A stretch of 64,000 nucleotides of DNA from NCBI RefSeq assembly GCF_051251565.1, contig NZ_JBPOFB010000010.1, forward strand, positions 43,600 to 107,599, read 5' to 3'. A model generated the notes under the pieces. It made no database searches. It saw only the letters and a list, made by a program, of their open reading frames with translations, and was not told the origin of the DNA. Shown here piece after piece: positions 53,350 through 61,391 of the stretch (its first letter is position 1; each line of letters starts with the position of its first letter). The stretch comes from Marivita sp051251565 (lineage in GTDB: Bacteria > Pseudomonadota > Alphaproteobacteria > Rhodobacterales > Rhodobacteraceae). Made by a program: the position numbers and the translations under genes.

Positions 53350-55916
53350 TCGTTGGACGCCATGCTTTCGCACTTTTGACGCTCCGCCAGCATCAGCGGG
53401 CGTGTAACAGACCAGACATGTGGCAAGGCACCCAATGCGGTTCGTGTTGCCTCAAGATCGCCCTGCTTGGCGGCATTTTCAACCCGGATCAGCGCAGACC
53501 GAAGCTCCACCGCGCCCATCGTAGCAGCGCTTCCAGAAATTTTATGCGCACAGGCAGCCGTTTCGGCAAGGCCAAGGGCTTCAAAGTCGCGCAAGGCGTC
53601 CAGCGTTTCATCAACCTCATTAACAAAGCGTTCCAGAAAGACCTGGAGCGCCGTCACGCCCAAGCCGTCACGAAGTTCTTCTATATAGCTCAGGGCTACC
53701 ACATTCTTGATTTCCGGCACTCCCGGCTTGGCTTTGGTTGGAAGGCCAACCTGGTCGGATACAATTTGCAAAAGAGCCTCACGAGTTAATGGTTTTGTCA
53801 GGATGTCATTCATCCCGTCTACTAGATACGCCTGCTGTTCGTCGGCCATTGCGTTCGCTGTCAGGGCGACAATCGGGGTCGTTGCCGACGCGCCCTTGCC
53901 GGACCGGATTTCCCGTGTTGCCCCGCGACCGTCCAAAACAGGCATGCTGATATCCATAAGGATCAACGCAAATTCCTGTTCATGCGCCAGATCCACGGCG
54001 ATCCGGCCATTATGCGCTTCGGTCACGCGATGACCTGCCGCGATAAGCATTTCGCGGGCCACGACGCGGTTGATTTCGTTGTCTTCTACCAAAAGGATAT
54101 GGCTGGTTTTCCCTGTAACGGCATCTGTTTGCTGTTTCTCGATCACCAAGGGTGCCGCCACCGGAACAATGGGCAGATGAATATCGAACGTGCTGCCTTT
54201 GCCCGGCTCGCTTGCAACTTCGATCGTGCCGCCCAGAGCTTTGACAAACCGCTGCGCGATGCCCAGCCCAAGCCCCGTTCCACCAACATCACGGTCATAT
54301 GAACTGTCACCGGTCATAAAATCATCAAATATCTGCGCCATAATCTGCGGATCGATGCCAACGCCTGTGTCGCTGACCGAGATCTTTAGTCTTGGTGCTT
54401 CCCTCTGGGCGTCATTGGTCGTGGCGACAACCTTGACGTTGCCACCCCTCGTAAATTTAACGGCATTGCCGATGATATTCATCAACACGTGTTGCAACCT
54501 GTCCCGGTCTGCCATGACCCAGTCCGTAGATGGCCCCTCCCACCCCCATTGCAGACTGGTGTCATTGGCAGATGCAGCGCCGCTTTGATTGTCGATAATA
54601 TCTTGCAAGAGCGTGCTGATATTCATGGCAACAGGCCGAATCCGCAGCATTCCCGCATCATATTTGGTGATATCCAGAACATCCGAAATGTGACTCATCA
54701 AAAGCTTTCCTGACGTGTCCATGTTCTTGATATACCGCGCCTGTTTCGCGGTCAGTTTGGTGTCACGCAGTAGCGACAGGTTGCCAAGCAAGCCATTCAA
54801 AGGCGTTCGAATTTCATGGCTCATCGTCGCCAGAAAATCAGTCTTTGCCTTTTCTCCAGCCAACGCGCGATCACGCGCCGCAACCAGATCCTGCTCGGCC
54901 TGAACGCGGTGCGAAATGTCCCGCAAGAAGGCGATGAACACATTGCCCTCGTCCGTCTCTGCCGTCTGGATCGCCAGCTCAACGGGAAACACCTTGCCCG
55001 ACGCGCGCTTGGCGTCAAGCTTCACGCGCCCCTTGCCCACCACACGTTTCTCGCCGCCGTGGCGCATGCGATCCATGCCGGCGTTGTGGGCATCAAAATG
55101 ATGGTCCGGGATAATCAGATCAGCAAGGTTGCGCCCAATGGCAAAGGCAGCAGAATATCCAAAAATATGCTCTGCTGCTGCATTAAAGTCGAGAATACGT
55201 CCCTCTGAGTCGCTGACGATCACAGCATCAAGCGCAGTTCCCGTCACGATCTTCATCCGCTTGCCGGCTTCGATGGCCTCGGTCCGACGGCGCAGGTTCA
55301 CACCGTTCAAATAGTTGAGATAGATCGACAAACACAGCAGCGCCAAAAGCAGCAACGTCACCACGGCCGCCATTTGTGTCAGGGTTATTGCGACATTGCT
55401 GCGACGCATGTCCGAATTTTCGGCGAAATAGTTCAAACCAGAGTTTGACAATGCCCGAACATTCGCCCGGATACGGTCCGCACTTTCCAAAAGCTGCGGC
55501 AAAGCTTCGGTCAGGTCGGCATCTTGTGAGTCGATGTCCGCGATTGAGCGCAAGAGAAACGCATGAATCAGCCCTAGGTTTGACGCGAATTCATCCTGAC
55601 CACGTAGGCCCTCGTAAATCGCAGAGTCCCGCAGCGTGTCGATCCGGCTGTAGAAGATATCGAACCTACGTCGCAGATCGCGCAGGCGGGGACGATCTTC
55701 TTGAACCGCCTGAAAAAGGTGCAGTTCGTATTCAAGAAACTCGACCTCGGCCTGCGACAGAGACCACTGGACATTGTCCGAATTGGCTGAATTCAACAGG
55801 CGCAAATCTCGCGCCACATTCACCGACATGAAGACGATTGCAACAAAGCCAACCATTGCAAGCACAAGCCAGATCATGATCTGTGCCCGCATCGGCGATT
55901 TCTGCAACTTCAGCAT
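53346..55916 (-). CDS. Hybrid sensor histidine kinase with receiver and Hpt domains
   Basis: This 856-residue kinase has a membrane helix at 13-33, a periplasmic helical sensor, a second helix at 180-200, a PAS domain (~215-340), and HisKA with phospho-accepting His367 in ATMSHEIRTPLNG. It continues with an ATPase domain with GTGLGLGI, a receiver with Asp655 in LILMDISMP, and a C-terminal Hpt with His791 in AHKISGSAATM. Its output protein should be a separate response regulator; the LuxR-type one at 59218 is the nearest. It follows the SUOX-fold gene by 61 bases on the same strand. Confidence 0.92.
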   Translation of the reverse strand: MLKLQKSPMRAQIMIWLVLAMVGFVAIVFMSVNVARDLRLLNSANSDNVQWSLSQAEVEFLEYELHLFQAVQEDRPRLRDLRRRFDIFYSRIDTLRDSAIYEGLRGQDEFASNLGLIHAFLLRSIADIDSQDADLTEALPQLLESADRIRANVRALSNSGLNYFAENSDMRRSNVAITLTQMAAVVTLLLLALLCLSIYLNYLNGVNLRRRTEAIEAGKRMKIVTGTALDAVIVSDSEGRILDFNAAAEHIFGYSAAFAIGRNLADLIIPDHHFDAHNAGMDRMRHGGEKRVVGKGRVKLDAKRASGKVFPVELAIQTAETDEGNVFIAFLRDISHRVQAEQDLVAARDRALAGEKAKTDFLATMSHEIRTPLNGLLGNLSLLRDTKLTAKQARYIKNMDTSGKLLMSHISDVLDITKYDAGMLRIRPVAMNISTLLQDIIDNQSGAASANDTSLQWGWEGPSTDWVMADRDRLQHVLMNIIGNAVKFTRGGNVKVVATTNDAQREAPRLKISVSDTGVGIDPQIMAQIFDDFMTGDSSYDRDVGGTGLGLGIAQRFVKALGGTIEVASEPGKGSTFDIHLPIVPVAAPLVIEKQQTDAVTGKTSHILLVEDNEINRVVAREMLIAAGHRVTEAHNGRIAVDLAHEQEFALILMDISMPVLDGRGATREIRSGKGASATTPIVALTANAMADEQQAYLVDGMNDILTKPLTREALLQIVSDQVGLPTKAKPGVPEIKNVVALSYIEELRDGLGVTALQVFLERFVNEVDETLDALRDFEALGLAETAACAHKISGSAATMGAVELRSALIRVENAAKQGDLEATRTALGALPHVWSVTRPLMLAERQKCESMASND

Positions 55917-55977
55917 GTGGCCCCTCTTTGGCGAAGCAACCTATGCATTATTTGCAAAGGCAATGTCGCCGAAAGGT

Positions 55978-56484
55978 CTACTCGACAGCCTCAATGCGGT
56001 CGAGTTGCCAGATGCTCCGAGAGTAAATTACTTCGGTGCGATAGCTGGAATTGCTATCAAAGGGGTAGATGATCCAGAGCGGTCCTTTATCACGGACGGA
56101 CATCGTATCGCCGTCCAAGAGATAGGCCACGATCGGCCCATCCTGGACCGCGTCCGACACTGGGATTTCAACGGCATAATCGTTGATCGCAGTGGCGCGC
56201 AACGTTGTTCCCTTAACCCCCAAAAGCGCCACGAGATCGGCAAGCGTCACGCCCTGAAAGGTCTTTGTGCCTTCGGTCCAGATCGTTGCGGTTTCGATTG
56301 TGGTACTTTCCAAGGCTTGAAGCATCTCAAGATCGAACTGCGCTGTCTCATCCACGTTGGTGGTGTCAATCGACCCGTTGACAGTAAGGATCACGTCCCC
56401 CTGCGGCGCATTAAGGCTTTGCGCCCACGCCGGTGCCAACGACATAGATACAAAAATGGCAGCAGTGTAAAAAACTCGGTACAT
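55978..56484 (-). CDS. Exported SUOX-fold (molybdopterin-domain-like) protein
   Basis: This 168-residue protein has a signal peptide (MYRVFYTAAIFVSMSLAPAWA) and the central part of the sulfite-oxidase fold: LTVNGSIDTTN, FDLEMLQALESTTI, TFQGVTLADLVALLG, PVSDAVQDGPIVAYLLDG and GPLWIIYPFD. It is too short for a whole enzyme, and the molybdenum-binding Cys is not present in the visible segment. It may bind a small ligand and signal to the kinase encoded next; that role is inferred from pairing only. Confidence 0.8.
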   Translation of the reverse strand: MYRVFYTAAIFVSMSLAPAWAQSLNAPQGDVILTVNGSIDTTNVDETAQFDLEMLQALESTTIETATIWTEGTKTFQGVTLADLVALLGVKGTTLRATAINDYAVEIPVSDAVQDGPIVAYLLDGDTMSVRDKGPLWIIYPFDSNSSYRTEVIYSRSIWQLDRIEAVE

Positions 56485-56558
56485 CGTTGGGATTCCTCAA
56501 ATCACAGAATTGAAAGATGCCACAAAAATCGGCTTCGACACACTGGGTTAAACGGATA

Positions 56559-56584
56559 GCACCCTATCCTTTCGGATAGGGTGC
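56559..56584. promoter_or_regulatory. EPS box B with extended 11-bp inverted repeat
   Basis: The core CCTATCC-TTTC-GGATAGG (56563-56580) is extended outward by GCAC/GTGC to 11-bp arms. Extra GGATAG half sites lie at 56554-56559 and 56595-56601. It lies about 75 bases upstream of the SUOX-fold gene and just after galU; it could also act as a galU terminator, but no T-run follows on the minus strand. Confidence 0.6.
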
Positions 56585-56609
56585 CGCGCCAGTTGGATAG
56601 GTTTTGTGG

Positions 56610-57497
56610 TTAAGCAACGTTGCGCAGGGGCGCGGTCCGGTCTGCCATGAACATGCAGAACGCGTCCCGCAGTTCGGGGCGATCCATGACGAACGCTACG
56701 GTCGCTTGGACGAAGCCCTGCACCGAACCACAATCAAAACGCTCGCCTTCAAAACGGTAGCCGTTGACCCCTACATCCGGGAGATCGGCATTGATCGCAT
56801 CGGTAAGCTGCAATTCCCCGCCTGCGCCCGGACCAAGATTTGCCAACCGACCAAAAATCGACGGCTCAAGAATGTAACGTCCAACGATGGCTTGGGTTGA
56901 GGGCGCGATATCGGGGCGGGGCTTTTCAACCAGACCTCGCGCATGTGCCAACCTGCCCTTTTCGGACGCAACATCTAGGATGCCATAGGACGAGGTTTGT
57001 TCACGCGGCACATCCATCGTCGCCACCATGTGGCCACGTGTTTCACGATGTGCGGCAACCATCTGCGCCAAGGCCCCGTGCGGCGCACGGATAACATCAT
57101 CGGGCAACAGCACTGCAAAGGGTTCATTCCCGACAAGCCGTTTTGCCAAACCCACAGCATGGCCAAGGCCGCGTGGGGTGTTTTGCCGAACAAACGAAAG
57201 CGTCCCTTCGGGCATCCGTGTGCGTTCAAGCGCGGCCAACGCGGCAGTCTTGCCATTTTGCTGCAACCGCTGTTCCAGCGCAGCGGCTGTATCGAAATAA
57301 TCTTCCAATGCGCCTTTGCCTGCGGCAGTGACAAAAATGAATTCCTCAATTCCTGCCGCGCGGGCTTCGTCCACGGCATATTGGATCAACGGGCGGTCAA
57401 TCAAAGGCAGCATCTCTTTCGGGATGGACTTGGTTGCAGGTAAAAACCGGGTGCCCATGCCTGCAACTGGAAAAACAGCTTTGCGGATATGTGTCAT
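56610..57497 (-). CDS. galU: UTP-glucose-1-phosphate uridylyltransferase
   Basis: GalU makes UDP-glucose for the glycosyltransferases of this locus. The 295-residue protein begins RKAVFPVAGMGTRFLPATKS (nucleotide-binding loop), has KEMLPLIDRPLIQYAVDEA, FAVLLPDDVI and VEKPRPDIAPS. It is preceded by the WecG/sugar-transferase gene on the same strand, with a GA/TC repeat in the 84-base gap. Confidence 0.94.
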   Translation of the reverse strand: MTHIRKAVFPVAGMGTRFLPATKSIPKEMLPLIDRPLIQYAVDEARAAGIEEFIFVTAAGKGALEDYFDTAAALEQRLQQNGKTAALAALERTRMPEGTLSFVRQNTPRGLGHAVGLAKRLVGNEPFAVLLPDDVIRAPHGALAQMVAAHRETRGHMVATMDVPREQTSSYGILDVASEKGRLAHARGLVEKPRPDIAPSTQAIVGRYILEPSIFGRLANLGPGAGGELQLTDAINADLPDVGVNGYRFEGERFDCGSVQGFVQATVAFVMDRPELRDAFCMFMADRTAPLRNVA

Positions 57498-57546
57498 GGT
57501 CTTGTTCCTTTTCTAAAGGCGTATCATTGAGACAAGATGAGCGGAC

Positions 57547-57579
57547 GAGAGAGAGACTGTGGAGAGAGAGAGAGAGAGA
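57547..57579. repeat. Dinucleotide repeat (GA)5-CTGTG-(GA)9 in the galU leader
   Basis: On the plus strand, (GA)5 at 57547-57556 and (GA)9 at 57562-57579 are separated by five bases. On the coding strand it is a TC tract that begins two bases after the stop of the sugar-transferase gene and ends about 50 bases before the galU start. Confidence 0.85.
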
Positions 57580-57581
57580 AT

Positions 57582-58973
57582 TCAGTAGGCGCCACGCCCC
57601 GAGAAGACGGCACCAAACGTTTTGATGATCAAAACAAGATCAAGAAGCAGGTTGCGCGAGGAGGCATAGGAGATGTCCATTTCCACCATCTGGTCGAACC
57701 CGATATTCGCACGGCCCGAAACCTGCCAAACACCGGTGATCCCCGGCTTGACCACCAGCCGGCCCAAAGCACGCTTGGGATAGGCAGCAACTTCGCTGGG
57801 AAGTGCCGGGCGTGGTCCAACGATGGCCATGTCCCCCCGCAACACGTTGATGATCTGCGGCAGTTCGTCGATCGAAAAGCGGCGAATAAAGCGCCCTACC
57901 CGCGTCACACGCGGATCGTTGCGCGACTTGAAACAAACACCGTCCCTGTCAGAGTTTTTCAAAAGGTCTGCACGCCGCGCCTCCGCATCAGAACTCATTG
58001 AGCGGAATTTCAGCATGGTAAAAGGTGTGCCATCGCGTCCAATCCGGGTTTGACGAAACAACACTGGCCCGCGACTATCGCATTTGATCATAACCGCCGT
58101 AAGCACGAGAACGGGCGACAGAACCAGCAGCGCACTTGCTGACACCGTGACATCCAGAAACCGGCGCTGCATGTCGGCAAAAGAGCGCTGAGACAACTGC
58201 GTCATCGCCGCGTGTGCAAGGAAAGACACGTTCCCGGCAAGATAGCGTTTGGCCAATCGGCCCGGCTCCTGGGCAAGCCGCCACACCCATTCCATACGTG
58301 CCCGGCGTACAATCTTGGGGGCACGCAAAACAGTTCCGGCAAGAAAGTCGAACAATGCGCCGACAGCCAATGTCAGGGATGCGTCCAGACGATCTGCGTT
58401 GCGATGCAGCCAGATTTCCTGCGCTGGAACACCCAGCGCCACAAGGACAATGTCTGCACCGCTTTCGTTGATGTCCGAAATGACCGCATCGGTATCAAGC
58501 GCCCCCTCATAGCCATCACGCGTTCCCGCAATACGCAGGTTGGGAATGTTAGTGATGAGCGTGTTTGCCGCCGCATTTGCGGTTCCGGGCGTGCCACCAA
58601 ACAGGTAAACGGATTTGCCCATGCGGGCCGCCCGTTCCAGAAGCGCAGGCACCAAATCGGTGCCATTCAGGTTCTCGGTCAGGCGGGCACCGCTCATCTT
58701 TGCGGCCAGCTCCACACCAATGCCATCCGGCAGCAGAACGTCGGCGTCAGACACGGCCTGAGCGTAAGCCACGTCGCGGCGGCGCATGTTGCAACAATGG
58801 GCGTTCATGAAAAAGGCACGGCGGCGGCCCGGTGCCAGAAGCGCCTGAATGGCAAGGCCGGACGTGGCATCGACCAGATCAAGACCCAGAGCAGGAATGA
58901 ATTTGGTCGTAAGCCGGGGTGCCCCGATACGTTCGGCAAGGTCGAAATCAGTTGTAAACGTTGCATGTTTCAT
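57582..58973 (-). CDS. Fusion of WecG/TagA-type glycosyltransferase and WcaJ-type phosphoglycosyltransferase
   Basis: The 463-residue protein has two enzymes. Residues ~25-250 are a GT26 WecG/TagA/CpsF domain (FFMNAHCCNMRRRD, DADVLLPDGIGVELAAKM, LFGGTPGTANAAA, GVPAQEIWL). Residues ~265-463 are a bacterial sugar transferase (hydrophobic helix ALLVLSPVLVLTAVMI, FRQTRIGRDGTPFTMLKFRSM, IDELPQIINVLRGDMAIVGPRP) that puts the first sugar-phosphate on undecaprenyl phosphate. One chain could thus start the repeat unit and add the second sugar. It is divergent from the LuxR-type regulator. Confidence 0.9.
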   Translation of the reverse strand: MKHATFTTDFDLAERIGAPRLTTKFIPALGLDLVDATSGLAIQALLAPGRRRAFFMNAHCCNMRRRDVAYAQAVSDADVLLPDGIGVELAAKMSGARLTENLNGTDLVPALLERAARMGKSVYLFGGTPGTANAAANTLITNIPNLRIAGTRDGYEGALDTDAVISDINESGADIVLVALGVPAQEIWLHRNADRLDASLTLAVGALFDFLAGTVLRAPKIVRRARMEWVWRLAQEPGRLAKRYLAGNVSFLAHAAMTQLSQRSFADMQRRFLDVTVSASALLVLSPVLVLTAVMIKCDSRGPVLFRQTRIGRDGTPFTMLKFRSMSSDAEARRADLLKNSDRDGVCFKSRNDPRVTRVGRFIRRFSIDELPQIINVLRGDMAIVGPRPALPSEVAAYPKRALGRLVVKPGITGVWQVSGRANIGFDQMVEMDISYASSRNLLLDLVLIIKTFGAVFSGRGAY

Positions 58974-59096
58974 GGCTTAAGTCCTAAGGTATCGAAAGTT
59001 GCCCCGAACGTGACTGAGGCCATGACTGCGCTCAATGGAGCGGACGGACACGTTGGAGGGACTTTGGGAAAGGCGTCGCTCCAGTTGGTTAACCCA

Positions 59097-59114
59097 CCTA
59101 CCCAGAAGCCTAGG
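59097..59114. promoter_or_regulatory. EPS box D (degenerate) between the fusion gene and the response regulator
   Basis: CCTACCC-AGAA-GCCTAGG keeps the outer CCTA/TAGG and the 18-base length of the other boxes, but two right-arm bases differ. It lies in the 244-base divergent region 58974-59217, 124 bases from the fusion gene start and 104 from the regulator start. Confidence 0.4.
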
Positions 59115-59217
59115 GAATTACCCCAAAGCATGGGAACGCTGCCACTTTTGTGCTCGATTTCTGACGTTTAACTGTCCAGATCCCATTGTAGCCGTCGGAC
59201 TATATTAGGAGACTGCC

Positions 59218-59832
59218 ATGCGTGTTTTGATTGCCGACGACCACGATTTGCTACGCGACACTCTTGTCATGTTCCTGAATGCTCAGGGAGACATGGACAC
59301 CGGCTCGGCGGCCAATTTCACCGAGGCAACCCAGATGATCCAAAAAAACGAACGCTACGATCTCGTTTTGCTAGATCTGAACATGCCGGGCATGAACGGG
59401 TTGGACGGCCTCACGCGGGCCATGTCCATGAATGGCGGACAGCGCGTAGCTTTGCTGTCTGGCTCTGCAAAACGCGATATCGTGGAAAAGGCGCTCGAAG
59501 CTGGCGCAGCCGGGTTTGTTCCCAAAACATTGCCGGCAAAATCCATGATCAACGCGGTCAAGTTCATGGCGATGGGCGAACAATATGCGCCGATTGACTT
59601 CATGACCTCGGTTGAGGAAGTGACGTCGCACCCACTGGCGGACCGCCTGACCCCCCGCGAGCTTCAGGTTCTGGAAGGGCTGACCGAAGGCAAGTCAAAC
59701 AAGGAAATTGCCCGCGATCTTGATATCACCGAACCAACCGTCAAACTGCATATGAAAACGCTCTACCGAAAGCTGGAAGCGTCGAACCGAACGCAGGCCG
59801 CATTGATCGCGCGCGAAGCCGGTCTGTTCTGA
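59218..59832 (+). CDS. LuxR/NarL-family response regulator
   Basis: This 204-residue protein has a receiver domain (VLIADDHDLLRDTL, phospho-accepting Asp near 54 in LVLLDLNMPG, Lys in FVPKTLP) and a LuxR-type helix-turn-helix (LTPRELQVLEGLTEGKSNK, EIARDLDITEPTVKLH). It is the only response regulator in the locus and could be the output of the hybrid kinase. The 18-bp palindromes, one of which follows its stop, are candidate binding sites. Ribosome site: TAGGAG. Confidence 0.92.
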   Translation: MRVLIADDHDLLRDTLVMFLNAQGDMDTGSAANFTEATQMIQKNERYDLVLLDLNMPGMNGLDGLTRAMSMNGGQRVALLSGSAKRDIVEKALEAGAAGFVPKTLPAKSMINAVKFMAMGEQYAPIDFMTSVEEVTSHPLADRLTPRELQVLEGLTEGKSNKEIARDLDITEPTVKLHMKTLYRKLEASNRTQAALIAREAGLF

Positions 59833-59850
59833 CCTATCCCAACGGGTAGG
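59833..59850. promoter_or_regulatory. EPS box C upstream of wzz
   Basis: CCTATCC-CAAC-GGGTAGG begins at the base after the response-regulator stop and lies 90 bases before the wzz start. It has one arm mismatch from a perfect palindrome. Confidence 0.55.
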
Positions 59851-59939
59851 CACGTCTCCAAAAATCCCTTTTTGTCATCCATACGCGTGCAAGCTTTTGT
59901 GGATGTGTCGCGGTAGTCATGGTGCCAAGGAGGCGTCTC

Positions 59940-61391
59940 ATGACACTGCAACAGACCGCTCAATCTGGACTTCTAGCACCCCCCAGGCAGCAGCGCCGTC
60001 AGCTTTCGCTACGGCGAATCCTTATGGGTGGTCGGATCAGTGACATGGGGCGCTTTCCCCGGTACCTAGCTTTTGCCCTCCTCGGAGGCACGCTCATTTG
60101 GGCCCCGATCACGGGCTATTTGCGCACGGCACCACTCACGTTCAAGTCAAGTTCCTCTCTCATACTGCCCGGTTCCGGCGCTTCTGCATCCATGAACCTG
60201 AACGGGATCGGGCAGGCTTCTTCCTACGCAAGTTCGGCTTTCGCAAGCAATTCCGTCAGCCCCACCGAAACCTACAAACGACTTATCGGTGCCGACCGTA
60301 TCCTCGCGGCTGCGGCGGCATCCATGAACCTCAGCCGAGGTGAATTTGAGCAGCCAAGGATCAGGCTGGTTGATCAAACCAGCCTGATCCACCTCGAAAT
60401 CACAGGTGGCACCGCCGAAGAGGCGCAGGCCCGTGGCGATGCCCTTCTCGCAGCATTTTTTGCAGAACTGGACGCGTTGCGCGCCGACGAACAAGCCACC
60501 CGCGAAGACAGCGGCCTTGCAGCCATCGGCGATTATAAATCCTCAGTCGCAACCACACGCGCAGACATTGCAAAACTGCAAAACGACAGCGGCCTTGTGT
60601 CGGTTGATCAATACAATGCCATCGTCGAGGCTACACGTATGTTGGAAAGCCGCGTTCAGGACCTGGCCGCAACCCTTCAGGACAAAACGCACAGTGTCGC
60701 GTCGCTTGAGACGACACTTGGTATTCCAGCCAAGGCCGCAGCCGCGACGCTGAAACTTTATGCCGATGCCCAATTCATCGCCCTGACAGACGAGGTCGGC
60801 GTGCATGCCGCCCGTCTTGCCGAGGCGCAATCGCGCTTTGGTGACGGTCATCCAAAGGTGCAAGACGCTCGCGCCGCCCACGCCGCCGCAAAGGCGGCCA
60901 CCCTACAGCAGGCCAAACAGGTCACCGGATTGACTATGGCAGATCTTGGCACGCTCGATCTTGCCCCTGCCGGGGCCCGTGCCGATCTTCTGGCAGAGCT
61001 TGTGCGCATGGATGCCGAACGCGCCGGGATCGCGCAGCACCATGAAACTTTGTCACGGCGGCTCGAACGAGAACTTGCCCGCCAGCATGCCCTGGCAGCC
61101 CCGGCCGCCCGCTTGCAGGATCTGCAACGAGATTTCCGCGTGGCAGAGGCAGTTTTCGCCACCGCCATCGCTCGGTCACAATCAACCAAGTCGGATGTCT
61201 ATGCCTCTTACCCGCTGGTGCAGGTTCTTGAAAACCCGTCGCTGCCATACAACCCGTCATCTCCGAACCGCACATTGGCCTATGCCGCAGGCATCGCCGC
61301 GACCTTCATGCTGTTGGTCGGCCTTGCACTCGGGTGGATGCGCTCGGCTGTCATCAACCGCCTGCTGAATAAACCGGGCGACCCTGCGTGA
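59940..61391 (+). CDS. Polysaccharide chain-length determinant (Wzz/GumC-like)
   Basis: This 483-residue protein has one membrane helix near 40-60 (YLAFALLGGTLIWAPITGYL), a long coiled-coil periplasmic part (~170-430) and a second helix near 445-468 with the Pro-rich segment ENPSLPYNPSSPNR before it. This is the PCP-type architecture without a cytoplasmic kinase. It sets polymer length with the Wzy-like protein. AAGGAGG lies seven bases before ATG 59940. The stop overlaps the next start (GTGA). Confidence 0.86.
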   Translation: MTLQQTAQSGLLAPPRQQRRQLSLRRILMGGRISDMGRFPRYLAFALLGGTLIWAPITGYLRTAPLTFKSSSSLILPGSGASASMNLNGIGQASSYASSAFASNSVSPTETYKRLIGADRILAAAAASMNLSRGEFEQPRIRLVDQTSLIHLEITGGTAEEAQARGDALLAAFFAELDALRADEQATREDSGLAAIGDYKSSVATTRADIAKLQNDSGLVSVDQYNAIVEATRMLESRVQDLAATLQDKTHSVASLETTLGIPAKAAAATLKLYADAQFIALTDEVGVHAARLAEAQSRFGDGHPKVQDARAAHAAAKAATLQQAKQVTGLTMADLGTLDLAPAGARADLLAELVRMDAERAGIAQHHETLSRRLERELARQHALAAPAARLQDLQRDFRVAEAVFATAIARSQSTKSDVYASYPLVQVLENPSLPYNPSSPNRTLAYAAGIAATFMLLVGLALGWMRSAVINRLLNKPGDPA

